NCBI GenBank assembly: GCA_024280115.1
Contig: JAJRQT010000203.1
Coordinates: 18,297-82,296, forward strand
Direction of reading: 5' to 3'
DNA length: 64,000 nt
Source: Bacteroidota bacterium
GTDB lineage: Bacteria > Bacteroidota > Bacteroidia > Cytophagales > Cyclobacteriaceae
Shown piece by piece: positions 56,355-63,935 of the stretch. Within the stretch, counting starts at the first letter, position 1. The number at the start of each line of letters is the position of its first letter. A program made the position numbers and the translations under genes. The notes under the pieces are model-generated. The model worked only from the letters and a program-made list of their open reading frames with translations, searched no databases and had not been told where the DNA came from.

Positions 56355-57392
56355 ATGGATAAAATTAAGCTTACATCTTTTAGTCATGGAGCCGGTTGTG
56401 GATGCAAAATAGCCCCTGCAGTGCTTGATACAATACTTAGCTCAAGTAATAATAATGGTGTTACTAATGACCCTAATCTTCTGGTAGGGAACTCATCGAA
56501 AGACGATGCCGCTGTTTACTATTTAGGGGACGGTCAGGCAATAGTTACTACTACTGACTTCTTTATGCCTATTGTAGATGATCCATTTGAATTTGGCAAA
56601 ATTGCTTCGGTTAACGCCCTGTCGGATGTGTATGCCATGGGTGGAAAGCCTTTGGTAGCCATTGCGATTTTGGGCTGGCCTGTAGATAAGATCAGTCCGG
56701 AGGTTGCCAGCGTAGTGCTGGATGGCGCAAGATCTGCCTGTAAAGAAGCGGGTATTCAGTTAGCTGGCGGGCACAGCATTGATACTGCGGAGCCAATATT
56801 TGGTTTGGCCGTAACAGGAAGGGTTAGCATTCAACATTTAAAAAAGAATAGTTCAGCTAAAGAAGGATCGACTTTATATCTTACTAAACCGCTCGGTGTT
56901 GGCATTATTACTACGGCACAAAAAAGAGGAATTGTCTCTGACGATGATATGCAACGGGCAATTGATAGTATGACTCAATTAAATAGCATAGGTGCCCGGT
57001 TTGGCGAACTTGAATATGTTAATGCCATGACCGATGTTACCGGATTCGGGTTATTGGGTCACTTGGTAGAGATGTGCGAAGGAAGCGGAGTTTCTGCTGA
57101 AATTGAAAAAGATAAAATTTCTGTTTTACCTAATATTCAATTCTATCTTGATAAAAAAGCCATACCGGGAGGAACAAATAGAAACTGGAAAAGTTATGGA
57201 CATAAAACAGCAGGGGTGGGGGATAATGATTGGCCTATTCTTGCAGATCCGCAAACCAGCGGTGGATTGTTGGTTTCTGTAGATAACGGAAAAGTTGCAG
57301 AATTTGAAGATGTTTGTTTGGCGGCAGGTATGACAATCAAGCCGATTGGTACTATCATAAAACAGCGAGAAAATGCAGTTTATGTCAATTGA
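56355..57392 (+). CDS. selD: Selenide, water dikinase (selenophosphate synthetase)
   Basis: The ATG at 56355 gives 345 residues. The active-site loop SFSHGAGCGCKIAP at residues 7-20 uses Cys (TGT), not selenocysteine. It is followed by DDAAVYYLGDGQAIVTTTDF, ASVNALSDVYAMGGKPL, GGHSIDTAEPIFGLAVTG and the C-terminal LADPQTSGGLLVSV, all SelD hallmarks. SelD makes selenophosphate for selenocysteine or 2-selenouridine in tRNA. No selA, selB, tRNA-Sec or mnmH is present in this window. It is the last intact gene of the block between the 111-bp repeats. Confidence 0.95.
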   Translation: MDKIKLTSFSHGAGCGCKIAPAVLDTILSSSNNNGVTNDPNLLVGNSSKDDAAVYYLGDGQAIVTTTDFFMPIVDDPFEFGKIASVNALSDVYAMGGKPLVAIAILGWPVDKISPEVASVVLDGARSACKEAGIQLAGGHSIDTAEPIFGLAVTGRVSIQHLKKNSSAKEGSTLYLTKPLGVGIITTAQKRGIVSDDDMQRAIDSMTQLNSIGARFGELEYVNAMTDVTGFGLLGHLVEMCEGSGVSAEIEKDKISVLPNIQFYLDKKAIPGGTNRNWKSYGHKTAGVGDNDWPILADPQTSGGLLVSVDNGKVAEFEDVCLAAGMTIKPIGTIIKQRENAVYVN

Positions 57393-57543
57393 GTATTGAT
57401 TTTTTTCTATTGATTATTAACAGTGAAAAACGCAATAGAAAAGTGTAGAGAAAGGCACTTGCTAAGATAATAGATTATGATAAACTAAAAGATTAGTAGC
57501 TGACTAAACAATCTATTACAAGTTGTAACAATAATAATATTAT

Positions 57544-58014
57544 ATGGAAATCAAGAATGTAACAATCGCAGGAGGTGGAACTTTGGGTTCTCAAATAGTC
57601 AGATCCTGAAGTTTTTGATCGAATGGTTGAGTTTGCCAGGGAAATTGGGATGGTACCCATTCCCATATATTAAGAGCAGAATGGTTCTGTCCTGAATTCC
57701 CTTTTGGTTCCCCTGTTATCCGCAGCTGCTAACCTTTTGGTCAACGATGTAAGTGATATTGAAAGTATTGACAAAATCTGGATGATTAGCACCGGTTCCC
57801 TTGCTGGCCCTTTTGGGTAATGGATACTGTTGGTATGGAAACGATGTACAACATAGACATGCTTTGGGCTAAAAAACTTAGAGGTCAAACCATGATTGAC
57901 AGGGCTAATTATATTAAAGAAAACTATATCGATAAAGGCAAAAGGGGTGTGAGTCGTGGAGAGGGGTTTTATATATACCCGAACCCAAGCTTTGCTCAAC
58001 CCGTTTTTTTTTAA
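57544..58014 (+). pseudogene. Decayed 3-hydroxyacyl-CoA dehydrogenase gene
   Basis: The first codons encode the NAD-binding start EIKNVTIAGGGTLGSQIV and then the reading frame stops. Roughly 150 residues of the family are missing, and the sequence resumes in another frame as DPEVFDRMVEFAREIGMVPI. An in-frame TAA interrupts at 57670, after PIPIY. SVLNSLLVPLLSAAANLLVN and ISTGSLAGPFG follow, then a one-base loss near 57817 shifts the frame into MDTVGMETMYNIDMLWAKKL and the normal end GVSRGEGFYIYPNPSF. So there is an internal deletion, a stop codon and a frameshift. It lies 150 bases after selD and is clearly non-functional. Confidence 0.88.
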
Positions 58015-58233
58015 ATAGCCATGGGATATTTGGTAGAGGAAGATTCCGGTAAAATACTTGGTGTGTATTTAAATGGACCAAGCGCAACAGTATAAGCCAT
58101 CTTGTCTCAGGACAAATGATTTACTATACTCCTCTGGCATTTAACTCTTTTGTCGCCTCAAGCATATCACTGAATTTGTTGTTACGAACCTACAATATCC
58201 TGAATTGTTATAATAACTAAAGTTTCGCACACA

Positions 58234-58344
58234 TAATTAATGTGCTTATTACTAATAACTTGTAGCATTATTATATTTCTATATACCTAATAACCAATAT
58301 TTAATAATTTCCTTTTAAGATCATTTTCTCTCTGTGAAACTTTG
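58234..58344 (+). repeat. 111-bp direct repeat, copy B
   Basis: This is the second copy of 54196-54306, in the same orientation, 4.04 kb away, with about five differences. It lies 220 bases after the decayed 3-hydroxyacyl-CoA dehydrogenase. Its right end runs into a fold-back element that copy A lacks. Confidence 0.9.
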
Positions 58345-58448
58345 TGTCTTCTCAGTGAAACTCTGTGTAATAGACTTGCCTCACCAACCTGCGGGTATTT
58401 CGCAAAGGAACTCAAACCTGCCTCGCCGGCGACGGGGAAGACACAAAG
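58340..58448. repeat. Fold-back element with 12-bp inverted ends
   Basis: CTTTGTGTCTTC at 58340-58351 is matched exactly by GAAGACACAAAG at 58437-58448. The interior is GC-richer (CCTGCCTCGCCGGCGACGGG) than the surroundings. Sequences of this CTCTGTGAAACTTTGTG type are common between genes in Bacteroidota. Confidence 0.7.
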
Positions 58449-58773
58449 GTACACAAAGCTCATTTTAGATCGTAAAATACTGATATTTAATAACATACAA
58501 TAAACATTATTGGGTGTTAAACTTTTGTTATAATAATCCCGATGATATCCTTTAGCAGGAAAAAATCATCAAACATTGAAACCTGAATCACAATGGGAGG
58601 GGAGAAAGTGCTTTTTAATGCATCAATTACTTTTGCTACAATAGCTTTTTGGTTCTCATCATGAACAAAAATTGCTGATATAATAGGGTAGGGGATTAAA
58701 AAAAATATTTGCTTTTCTATAATAAACTCTATCTTTACTTTTAAATATCGCAAATTTTTAACTAAAAATCATT

Positions 58774-59019
58774 ATGACAACTATCTTGAACAAGTTTAGA
58801 TCATTAGCCATTGGAGTAATTGTATTTTCGTTTTTTATAGGCTTTACTTTGAGCTCCTGTAATACAGGTAAAAAAGCTGAAAATACTGAAAATGTCGAAG
58901 CGACTTCTTCTGAAAACGAAGAACACCCCGCAGGAGAAGAACATACTACTGATGAAGAACACCCTGCCGGTGAAGAACACCCATCAGATTCGACGGCGGC
59001 AGAACATCCGGCAAATTAA
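58774..59019 (+). CDS. Small His/Glu-rich lipoprotein
   Basis: The 81-residue product has a hydrophobic leader (LAIGVIVFSFFIGFTLSSC) ending in a lipobox cysteine at residue 29. The mature part is very acidic and repeats EEHPAGEEH, DEEHPAGEEH and EEHPSD, giving several His-Glu pairs that could hold a divalent metal. It has no recognised family. It is convergent with the transglutaminase gene, whose stop is 17 bases away. Confidence 0.72.
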   Translation: MTTILNKFRSLAIGVIVFSFFIGFTLSSCNTGKKAENTENVEATSSENEEHPAGEEHTTDEEHPAGEEHPSDSTAAEHPAN

Positions 59020-59036
59020 GAGAAGTAGATAATTAA

Positions 59037-60398
59037 CTAACTGTCCGGGTTTGCTCTTGTAAAAGAGAATGTGGTCTCCACATTGCCCGGCTCTCCTTCG
59101 ATTTCCAGTACTGGGTAGGCCAAAAAGTTTATAGGTCCGGACCGGGGTGTCGGGTTAGGAGCGAGGTCCCTGCCCCGGCTAAATTCAATTCGGTTGGCCG
59201 GATGATGTCCGAAGTAATAAGTTGCCAAAGGGGTGTATTTATTCGCTTCGCTGATATCAACCGGCCACCATTTGCCCTCGGCGTAGAATTCTTCCCAACA
59301 ATGATAACCGTCCACCTCTCCATCATTTCGCTCTGAAGGAATGGCGGCGCCGACGGCAAAGCGGGCGGGTATTCCTGCTGACCTTGAAAGAGAGATGAAA
59401 AAGGAGTGAAACTCTGTACAGTTACCTGACTTTGCATCACAGGCATAGTTTGCATCTCCCGTACCATAGGTACCTTCTTTTGCGTAGCGCATATTATCGA
59501 TAATGTAGTCGTAAAGTGCTCTTGCTTTGGTGAGGGGGCTATTGGCAAGCCTTTTTATGATTATCTCTTCGGCAATGGAGCTGAAACGGCCTCCCACAGG
59601 TATAAGAGAGCTGGCTTCAAGGTATTTTGTAAGATCCGAATCCTTTTCTGAGTACACTGCTTTTTCTTCACGCTTTACCTGATAAACCATGGTTATTTTC
59701 TGGTTGCTGTGCTCCGGAAGTAACTGAAGATGCAAAATGGTGTTGCCATATTCATCCTCCTGTATCATCTTTTGTTTGCCCAGTGCCTGCAACGACAGCA
59801 TCTCAATCGTTTGAAATCTGTCACTTTTGGCAATGGGAATCCACATATTTGCCGGTCCTGATAGTTCAGGCAACTGTACCTCATAGGTAAAAGTAAAGTG
59901 GTCTGTGCCTTCGATAACCCCCAGTAGGTCATTGGAAGCATTCTTCACCGGAACGGTGTACCAGGTTTTATCTTTGCCTTTTTTCCAGGTATAATAAGGT
60001 TTTCCATTAAGCTTATGTACATCAGTTTTAGTCACCACCATATTTCCAGGAGTCCCTTTCATAAAAAAGTCCACATCATACACGTCTCCGTTTTCGGTGG
60101 CCAGATCTACGCAGGCAAAAAACTCATTTGGTCCAAGGACAGAAAGGTATTCCGTATGTACCCGCACCAGTTTCAGGCTAAGGTTTACGCTATCATTTTG
60201 AAAATTGAAATAACCTCCACCTTCCTGGGTCCTGGTTTCAATATTGGCCCTTATTCCGCTCTCTACTTGTGCTATCGTCACTTTTTTTTTACCCATATCC
60301 TTTTTGTCAGGCAGATCTGTAGTTTTTTCCTCCCTGGATTGACAGGAGATAAGAAGAGAGAGAAGCAAGCCTATGAGCAGTGATAAAGAATTGTGCAT
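59037..60398 (-). CDS. Transglutaminase-like (cysteine protease fold) lipoprotein
   Basis: The start at 60398 gives a signal with lipobox (LLLSLLISC, Cys at about 20); the longer frame adds 16 residues. The C-terminal third carries the transglutaminase core: GNCTEFHSFFISLSRSAGIP with the catalytic Cys, GYHCWEEFYAEGKWW with the His, and the Asp in PVDISEANK. A beta-rich N-terminal part of about 250 residues precedes it. Bacterial members of this family act as peptidases or amidases rather than cross-linkers. As a lipoprotein it works in the periplasm or at the outer membrane. The substrate is unknown. Confidence 0.85.
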   Translation of the reverse strand: MHNSLSLLIGLLLSLLISCQSREEKTTDLPDKKDMGKKKVTIAQVESGIRANIETRTQEGGGYFNFQNDSVNLSLKLVRVHTEYLSVLGPNEFFACVDLATENGDVYDVDFFMKGTPGNMVVTKTDVHKLNGKPYYTWKKGKDKTWYTVPVKNASNDLLGVIEGTDHFTFTYEVQLPELSGPANMWIPIAKSDRFQTIEMLSLQALGKQKMIQEDEYGNTILHLQLLPEHSNQKITMVYQVKREEKAVYSEKDSDLTKYLEASSLIPVGGRFSSIAEEIIIKRLANSPLTKARALYDYIIDNMRYAKEGTYGTGDANYACDAKSGNCTEFHSFFISLSRSAGIPARFAVGAAIPSERNDGEVDGYHCWEEFYAEGKWWPVDISEANKYTPLATYYFGHHPANRIEFSRGRDLAPNPTPRSGPINFLAYPVLEIEGEPGNVETTFSFTRANPDS

Positions 60399-60550
60399 AC
60401 GATTTGGATTACGCTGTTTTAGTGAACATAAAAGATTAAATACCAAAATAACAAAATATAATTCATAAATGGATTTATACTTCGACAGGCTCAGTGTAAC
60501 AATACGGATTCAACAACAGCTTAATGAGTTATATAGTGTCCTGCGTTATG

Positions 60551-60733
60551 TTAATATAACATTGGGTTGAGCGTTGGGATTAATAGTTTAGGGGAAAAGG
60601 CCATTTTAGTCATTTGATGCAGCCACTTCATTTTGGTTGAACTCACAAACACGCTTTTGACTTTTTTGGCAGGAGGGAGGATTGATTTGCCCAATGTTTT
60701 ATTGTCAATGGGAATAATCTTCTGTAAATTCAT
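60551..60733 (-). pseudogene. Possible remnant of an ISAs1-like transposase
   Basis: A 60-codon minus-strand frame includes IIPIDNKTLGKSILPPAKK, which recalls the IDGKTLRGS motif of ISAs1-family transposases, with the Asp-x-Lys-Thr-Leu and a following Ser in place. The rest does not match. The 290-base gap before the HNH gene holds nothing else that I recognise. The call is tentative. Confidence 0.3.
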
Positions 60734-60738
60734 GATGA

Positions 60739-61635
60739 ATGGAAGATACTGAAAGTTATAAAATACGATTGGCTATTTTTAAATGGCTGGAACAACTTAT
60801 CCCTCTTTATGATTATGTACTCAACTGGGAACAACTAACAAAAGGATTTTATTACGCGAATATTCCAATACCCTTAATTGGGGCCAAGGGAATATGGAAA
60901 CCCAAAGCAATTAATAAATATCCAATTTCAATCACCACTGTACAGAAAAGTATTTATACAGATGAATTTATCGATGATGAAACATTGTATTATAGCTATC
61001 GAGGTGAGGACCATTGCCATCCTGATAATGTTGGATTACGTGATGCAATGAATGATCAGATACCCCTAATATATTTTCATCAACTTTTAAAAGGAGTTTA
61101 TCATGTTACCTGGCCAATTTTTATAGTGGGGGATGAACCTGATAAATTACGTTTTACTGCATCTGTGGAAAGTTATAATGTATTGACAAATAGCAGTTTA
61201 TTACAAGAACCTGAAGCAAAGTATAGGAGAAAATACCAGACAAAAGAAGTCCTAATTCGACTTCATCAGAAGAGCTTTAGAGAGCGTATATTACACGCTT
61301 ACCGTGAGCATTGTGCTATATGCAATCTTCAGCATCGATCCCTATTGGATGCGGCACACATCATTCCTGACCATGACGGCGGAAAACCCGAAGTATCAAA
61401 TGGTTTGTCACTTTGCAAAATCCACCATGCGGCCTACGACCAGAATATTCTTGGTATTAGCCCTGATTATAAAGTTGAAATTAGGAATGATATTCTTTCT
61501 GAAATAGACGGTCCAATGCTTAAATATGGATTACAGGAAATGAACGGTCATAAATTAATCCTACCTCATTCAGTAAAAAATAAACCAGATAAAAATGGAT
61601 TAGATTTCAGGTATCAGCAATTTAAGAGTGCTTAG
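60739..61635 (+). CDS. HNH endonuclease with a possible modified-base-reading N-terminal domain
   Basis: The C-terminal HNH domain is clear: CAICNLQHRSLLDAAHIIPD with the first Cys pair, then DGGKPEVSNGLSLCKIHHAA with the asparagine and the final His. This is the type with zinc-binding cysteines and a catalytic His. The N-terminal part (about residues 1-180) carries YYSYRGEDHCHPDNVGLRDA and PLIYFHQLLKGVYHVTWPIF, which resembles the PUA/SRA-like domains of modification-dependent nucleases such as McrA-type enzymes. That assignment is an inference. No methylase or other restriction gene lies beside it. Confidence 0.8.
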   Translation: MEDTESYKIRLAIFKWLEQLIPLYDYVLNWEQLTKGFYYANIPIPLIGAKGIWKPKAINKYPISITTVQKSIYTDEFIDDETLYYSYRGEDHCHPDNVGLRDAMNDQIPLIYFHQLLKGVYHVTWPIFIVGDEPDKLRFTASVESYNVLTNSSLLQEPEAKYRRKYQTKEVLIRLHQKSFRERILHAYREHCAICNLQHRSLLDAAHIIPDHDGGKPEVSNGLSLCKIHHAAYDQNILGISPDYKVEIRNDILSEIDGPMLKYGLQEMNGHKLILPHSVKNKPDKNGLDFRYQQFKSA

Positions 61636-61737
61636 TTTTTGTAATGTAATGCTCGGCAATGCACGACTAGTATTGTTTTAGGTGTTATAAGGAGATGTAT
61701 TGCACCAATAGTATGATTTTGTACGGCAAATTAATTA

Positions 61738-62001
61738 ATGGAGATGGGGGCAGTTAGAAAAACAGTAACTTTTACTGAACAACAGGACAAGTGGATTAAA
61801 GCGCAGATTGCAGCCGGAGAATTTACAAATGACAGTGAGTATTTACGTTACCTCGTTCGTCTTGATCAAGCCAAAAACAACAAGTATTTAACCTTAAAAG
61901 CGGCAATTCAAAAAGGGATTGATAGCGGAATATCTGAAAGCTCTATTCCAGACATTATGAAAGAAGTAGAAGATCGAATGAGAACAGATGGACGTTTATA
62001 A
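61738..62001 (+). CDS. parD: ParD-family antitoxin
   Basis: The 87-residue protein starts with a ribbon-helix-helix DNA-binding segment (RKTVTFTEQQDKWIKAQIAA, then GEFTNDSEYLRYLVR) and ends in the flexible helix that wraps ParE toxin (IPDIMKEVEDRMRTDGRL). ParD represses its own promoter and neutralises ParE. The ParE frame starts inside its last codons, but it is destroyed after about nine residues, so this antitoxin is an orphan here. Confidence 0.88.
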   Translation: MEMGAVRKTVTFTEQQDKWIKAQIAAGEFTNDSEYLRYLVRLDQAKNNKYLTLKAAIQKGIDSGISESSIPDIMKEVEDRMRTDGRL

Positions 62002-62167
62002 GTTTTCAAAAAAGTGTACTGAGTTTGAACTTTACAGTGTCCGAAAAACACATTTCAGTTTATTCTATCCCGAATCAAGAATCACAAATAATCGCCAAAA
62101 TACCATATATAATCCCAATAATTTCCCGATAATTTTCGTTTATTATTCCCTAGATTGCTTAGTTTAG
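61988..62167 (+). pseudogene. ParE toxin remnant, truncated
   Basis: ATG at 61988 overlaps the end of parD, the usual parDE arrangement. The first nine codons read MDVYKFSKK, typical of ParE. From about 62015 the sequence no longer resembles ParE, although the frame stays open to a stop at 62165. The break coincides with the start of unrelated DNA that includes the left 72-bp repeat, so an insertion or deletion removed the rest of the toxin. Confidence 0.7.
62064..62135 (+). repeat. 72-bp direct repeat, left copy
   Basis: This stretch begins TCTATCCCGAATCAAGAATC and recurs at 63800-63871 with about nine differences in 72 bases. The two copies bracket the thioredoxin-family gene. Confidence 0.85.
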
Positions 62168-62206
62168 TTTTAAACACACGTTAGAACACATTTAAACAGA
62201 ATAACC

Positions 62207-63731
62207 ATGCAAAAAATCATCACTTTTTTAATCATTCTGGTAATGGAGATAGGTTGTAAATCTCACCCCGAGCCATTCAAGTACACCATTCGTGGCACAG
62301 TGATAGGGCAGGATTCTGGACAGTTTTACATGTCTGAAAGCATAAGAGTTGGAGACCAAATATCTATTCCTTTCAAAAACCATAAGTTTGAGTACATAGG
62401 GACTACTCCTAATATGTTTAAATCCTTGATCAGATTAAACAGAGGCAGCTATTCTATTGTTGTCGAACCGGGAGAAATCATTCTTGAACTGCATGCTGAT
62501 TCACTGGCAAAAAAATCAAAAGTGATAGCTGGCTATTATAATTTAACCTTTCAAAAAGCTACACAGGAACGTGCAACTTTAAAAGCTGAAAATAATTATA
62601 CTAAAGATGAGATAATTGCTTTGATTAAAGATAATTCGAAAAATTATGGTGGTGTATACTACCTGGTCGATAAAGAAAGGAATGAAGATTTTCTGCCGTT
62701 AGATTTATTAGGTGAAATACTTAATGGGATTGAGGATAAGGACCTGAAAAGATCAAGAGAATACATCAAACTATATTCAATGTGGCTTTCTAAAAAAGAC
62801 AGCATTAATATGGAAGGTAAAAAGGCAATGGATTTCAATTTACTCAATGTTGATAAAGAAGTGGTAAGTTTTCAATCGGTTGCTATGGATAACATAACCT
62901 ATGTTGAGAAGTCGGGTAGCTGGTGTGTGAACAGCACAAGACTATCAAGGGAATTAAAACCGATTTATGAAAAATATAAAGAAAAAGGATTTGAGATCAT
63001 TACAGTTGTGCCTGAACTGAAACTTGATAGGTGGGAGAAATGGCTGGAAAAGGAAAAGTTTCCATGGACTAATCTTGTTGAACTGGAAGCTGATATTGCA
63101 AATAGTGGCATAAGTAAGGCTGATATGCTGTTTAGAGGTTATGGTATTGCCAATTATCTTGTTGATGCAAATGGAAAAGTGATAGCAACCGACATTTCCT
63201 CAGCAGTACTAAATGAGATGCTCATGCAGAAATTTGAGCCAGTAGCCTATAAAGAATACATTATAAAAAAGTGGACTTTACCTGAAGGAGTCAGAATCCT
63301 TGATAAAGAAGATGCAATCGATTCATTCGATGAACTGGTGCAACAGCTATCAGGAAAGCCATTTTTCATTGATTGTTGGGCTAAATGGAGCAAGCCTTGT
63401 ATCGAAGAGTTCAGTCATAGTGAGGAATTAGAAACATTTCTGAAATCAAAAGACATGGAGCTTGTTTATATCTCCTTCGACAACTCTATTGATGAAGGAA
63501 GCTACATGGCTGAATACAATTAGGAAATATAACCTGAAAGGAAATCATTTGAGAGCAAACGACTCTTTTAACTATGACTTGTACAATTCGGGTTTGAGTA
63601 GTGGAGCATTGCCCCAATACATGATCGTTGATGCTGGTGGAGAAGTTATTGTAAAAGATGCATTTAGACCAAGTGATAAAGAGAAACTGTATCATCAGAT
63701 TGAAAACTCGATAGTAAAAAATGTGCTCTAA
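62207..63731 (+). pseudogene. TlpA-like double-thioredoxin lipoprotein, frameshifted near the 3' end
   Basis: The leader ends in a lipobox (MEIGC, Cys17). An N-terminal DUF4369-like region is followed by two thioredoxin-fold domains. In the first the active site reads SGSWCVNSTRL, a CxxS form. In the second it reads CWAKWSKPCIEEF, an SxxC form. Neither has the complete CxxC. The frame stops at 63523 (MAEYN), whereas the natural continuation WLNTIRKYNLKGNHL and PSDKEKLYHQIENS lies in another frame to 63731. A one-base gain or two-base loss near 63505-63515 explains this. The protein would be anchored in the periplasm. Confidence 0.8.
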
Positions 63732-63799
63732 CATCCGCATGATGATGAGTTTAAACTGATGGCAGTAGAATTATGTCAGTCAGAAAGCCAACAAAAGAG

Positions 63800-63871
63800 T
63801 CTATCCCGAATCAAGAATCACAATTAATTGCCAATATCTCATTTGTAATCCCGATAATTTCCCGATTATTT
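63800..63871 (+). repeat. 72-bp direct repeat, right copy
   Basis: This is the partner of 62064-62135, in the same orientation and of equal length, with about nine differences. It follows the frameshifted thioredoxin-family gene by about 70 bases. Confidence 0.85.
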
Positions 63872-63878
63872 GGTATAA

Positions 63879-63935
63879 TGGACAAAAAGTAGGCTATTTT
63901 AGAGTCGATTGGTTCAAGTGGACAAAAAGGAGGCT
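63879..63935 (+). repeat. Short direct repeat near the window edge
   Basis: TGGACAAAAAGTAGGCT (63879-63895) and TGGACAAAAAGGAGGCT (63919-63935) are 40 bases apart with one difference. They may be part of an insertion-sequence end or a regulatory site for a gene beyond the window. No gene is seen from 63741 to 64000. Confidence 0.6.

Larger units (their letters stand above)
58015..58773. other. Gene-poor stretch with repeat copy B and a fold-back
   Basis: Apart from repeat copy B and the fold-back at 58340-58448, I see no supported gene. A minus-strand frame at 58517-58753 (78 residues, hydrophobic, ending DIIGIIITKV in translation) has no recognisable family. A 24-codon plus-strand frame at 58021-58095 is also unsupported. 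Confidence 0.4.

Noticed and set aside
56385..56420. Selenocysteine in SelD
   Set aside because: The active-site codons are TGT and TGC with no in-frame TGA, so this is the cysteine form.
58517..58753. A 78-residue minus-strand gene
   Set aside because: It has no recognisable family, no clear start context and lies in a repeat-rich gap; it is only an open frame.
61738..62167. A complete parDE toxin-antitoxin system
   Set aside because: Only about nine codons of ParE are recognisable; the remaining open frame is unrelated repeat-derived sequence.
62064..63871. CRISPR array from repeated units
   Set aside because: There are only two 72-bp copies, 1.7 kb apart, with a gene between and no spacer pattern.
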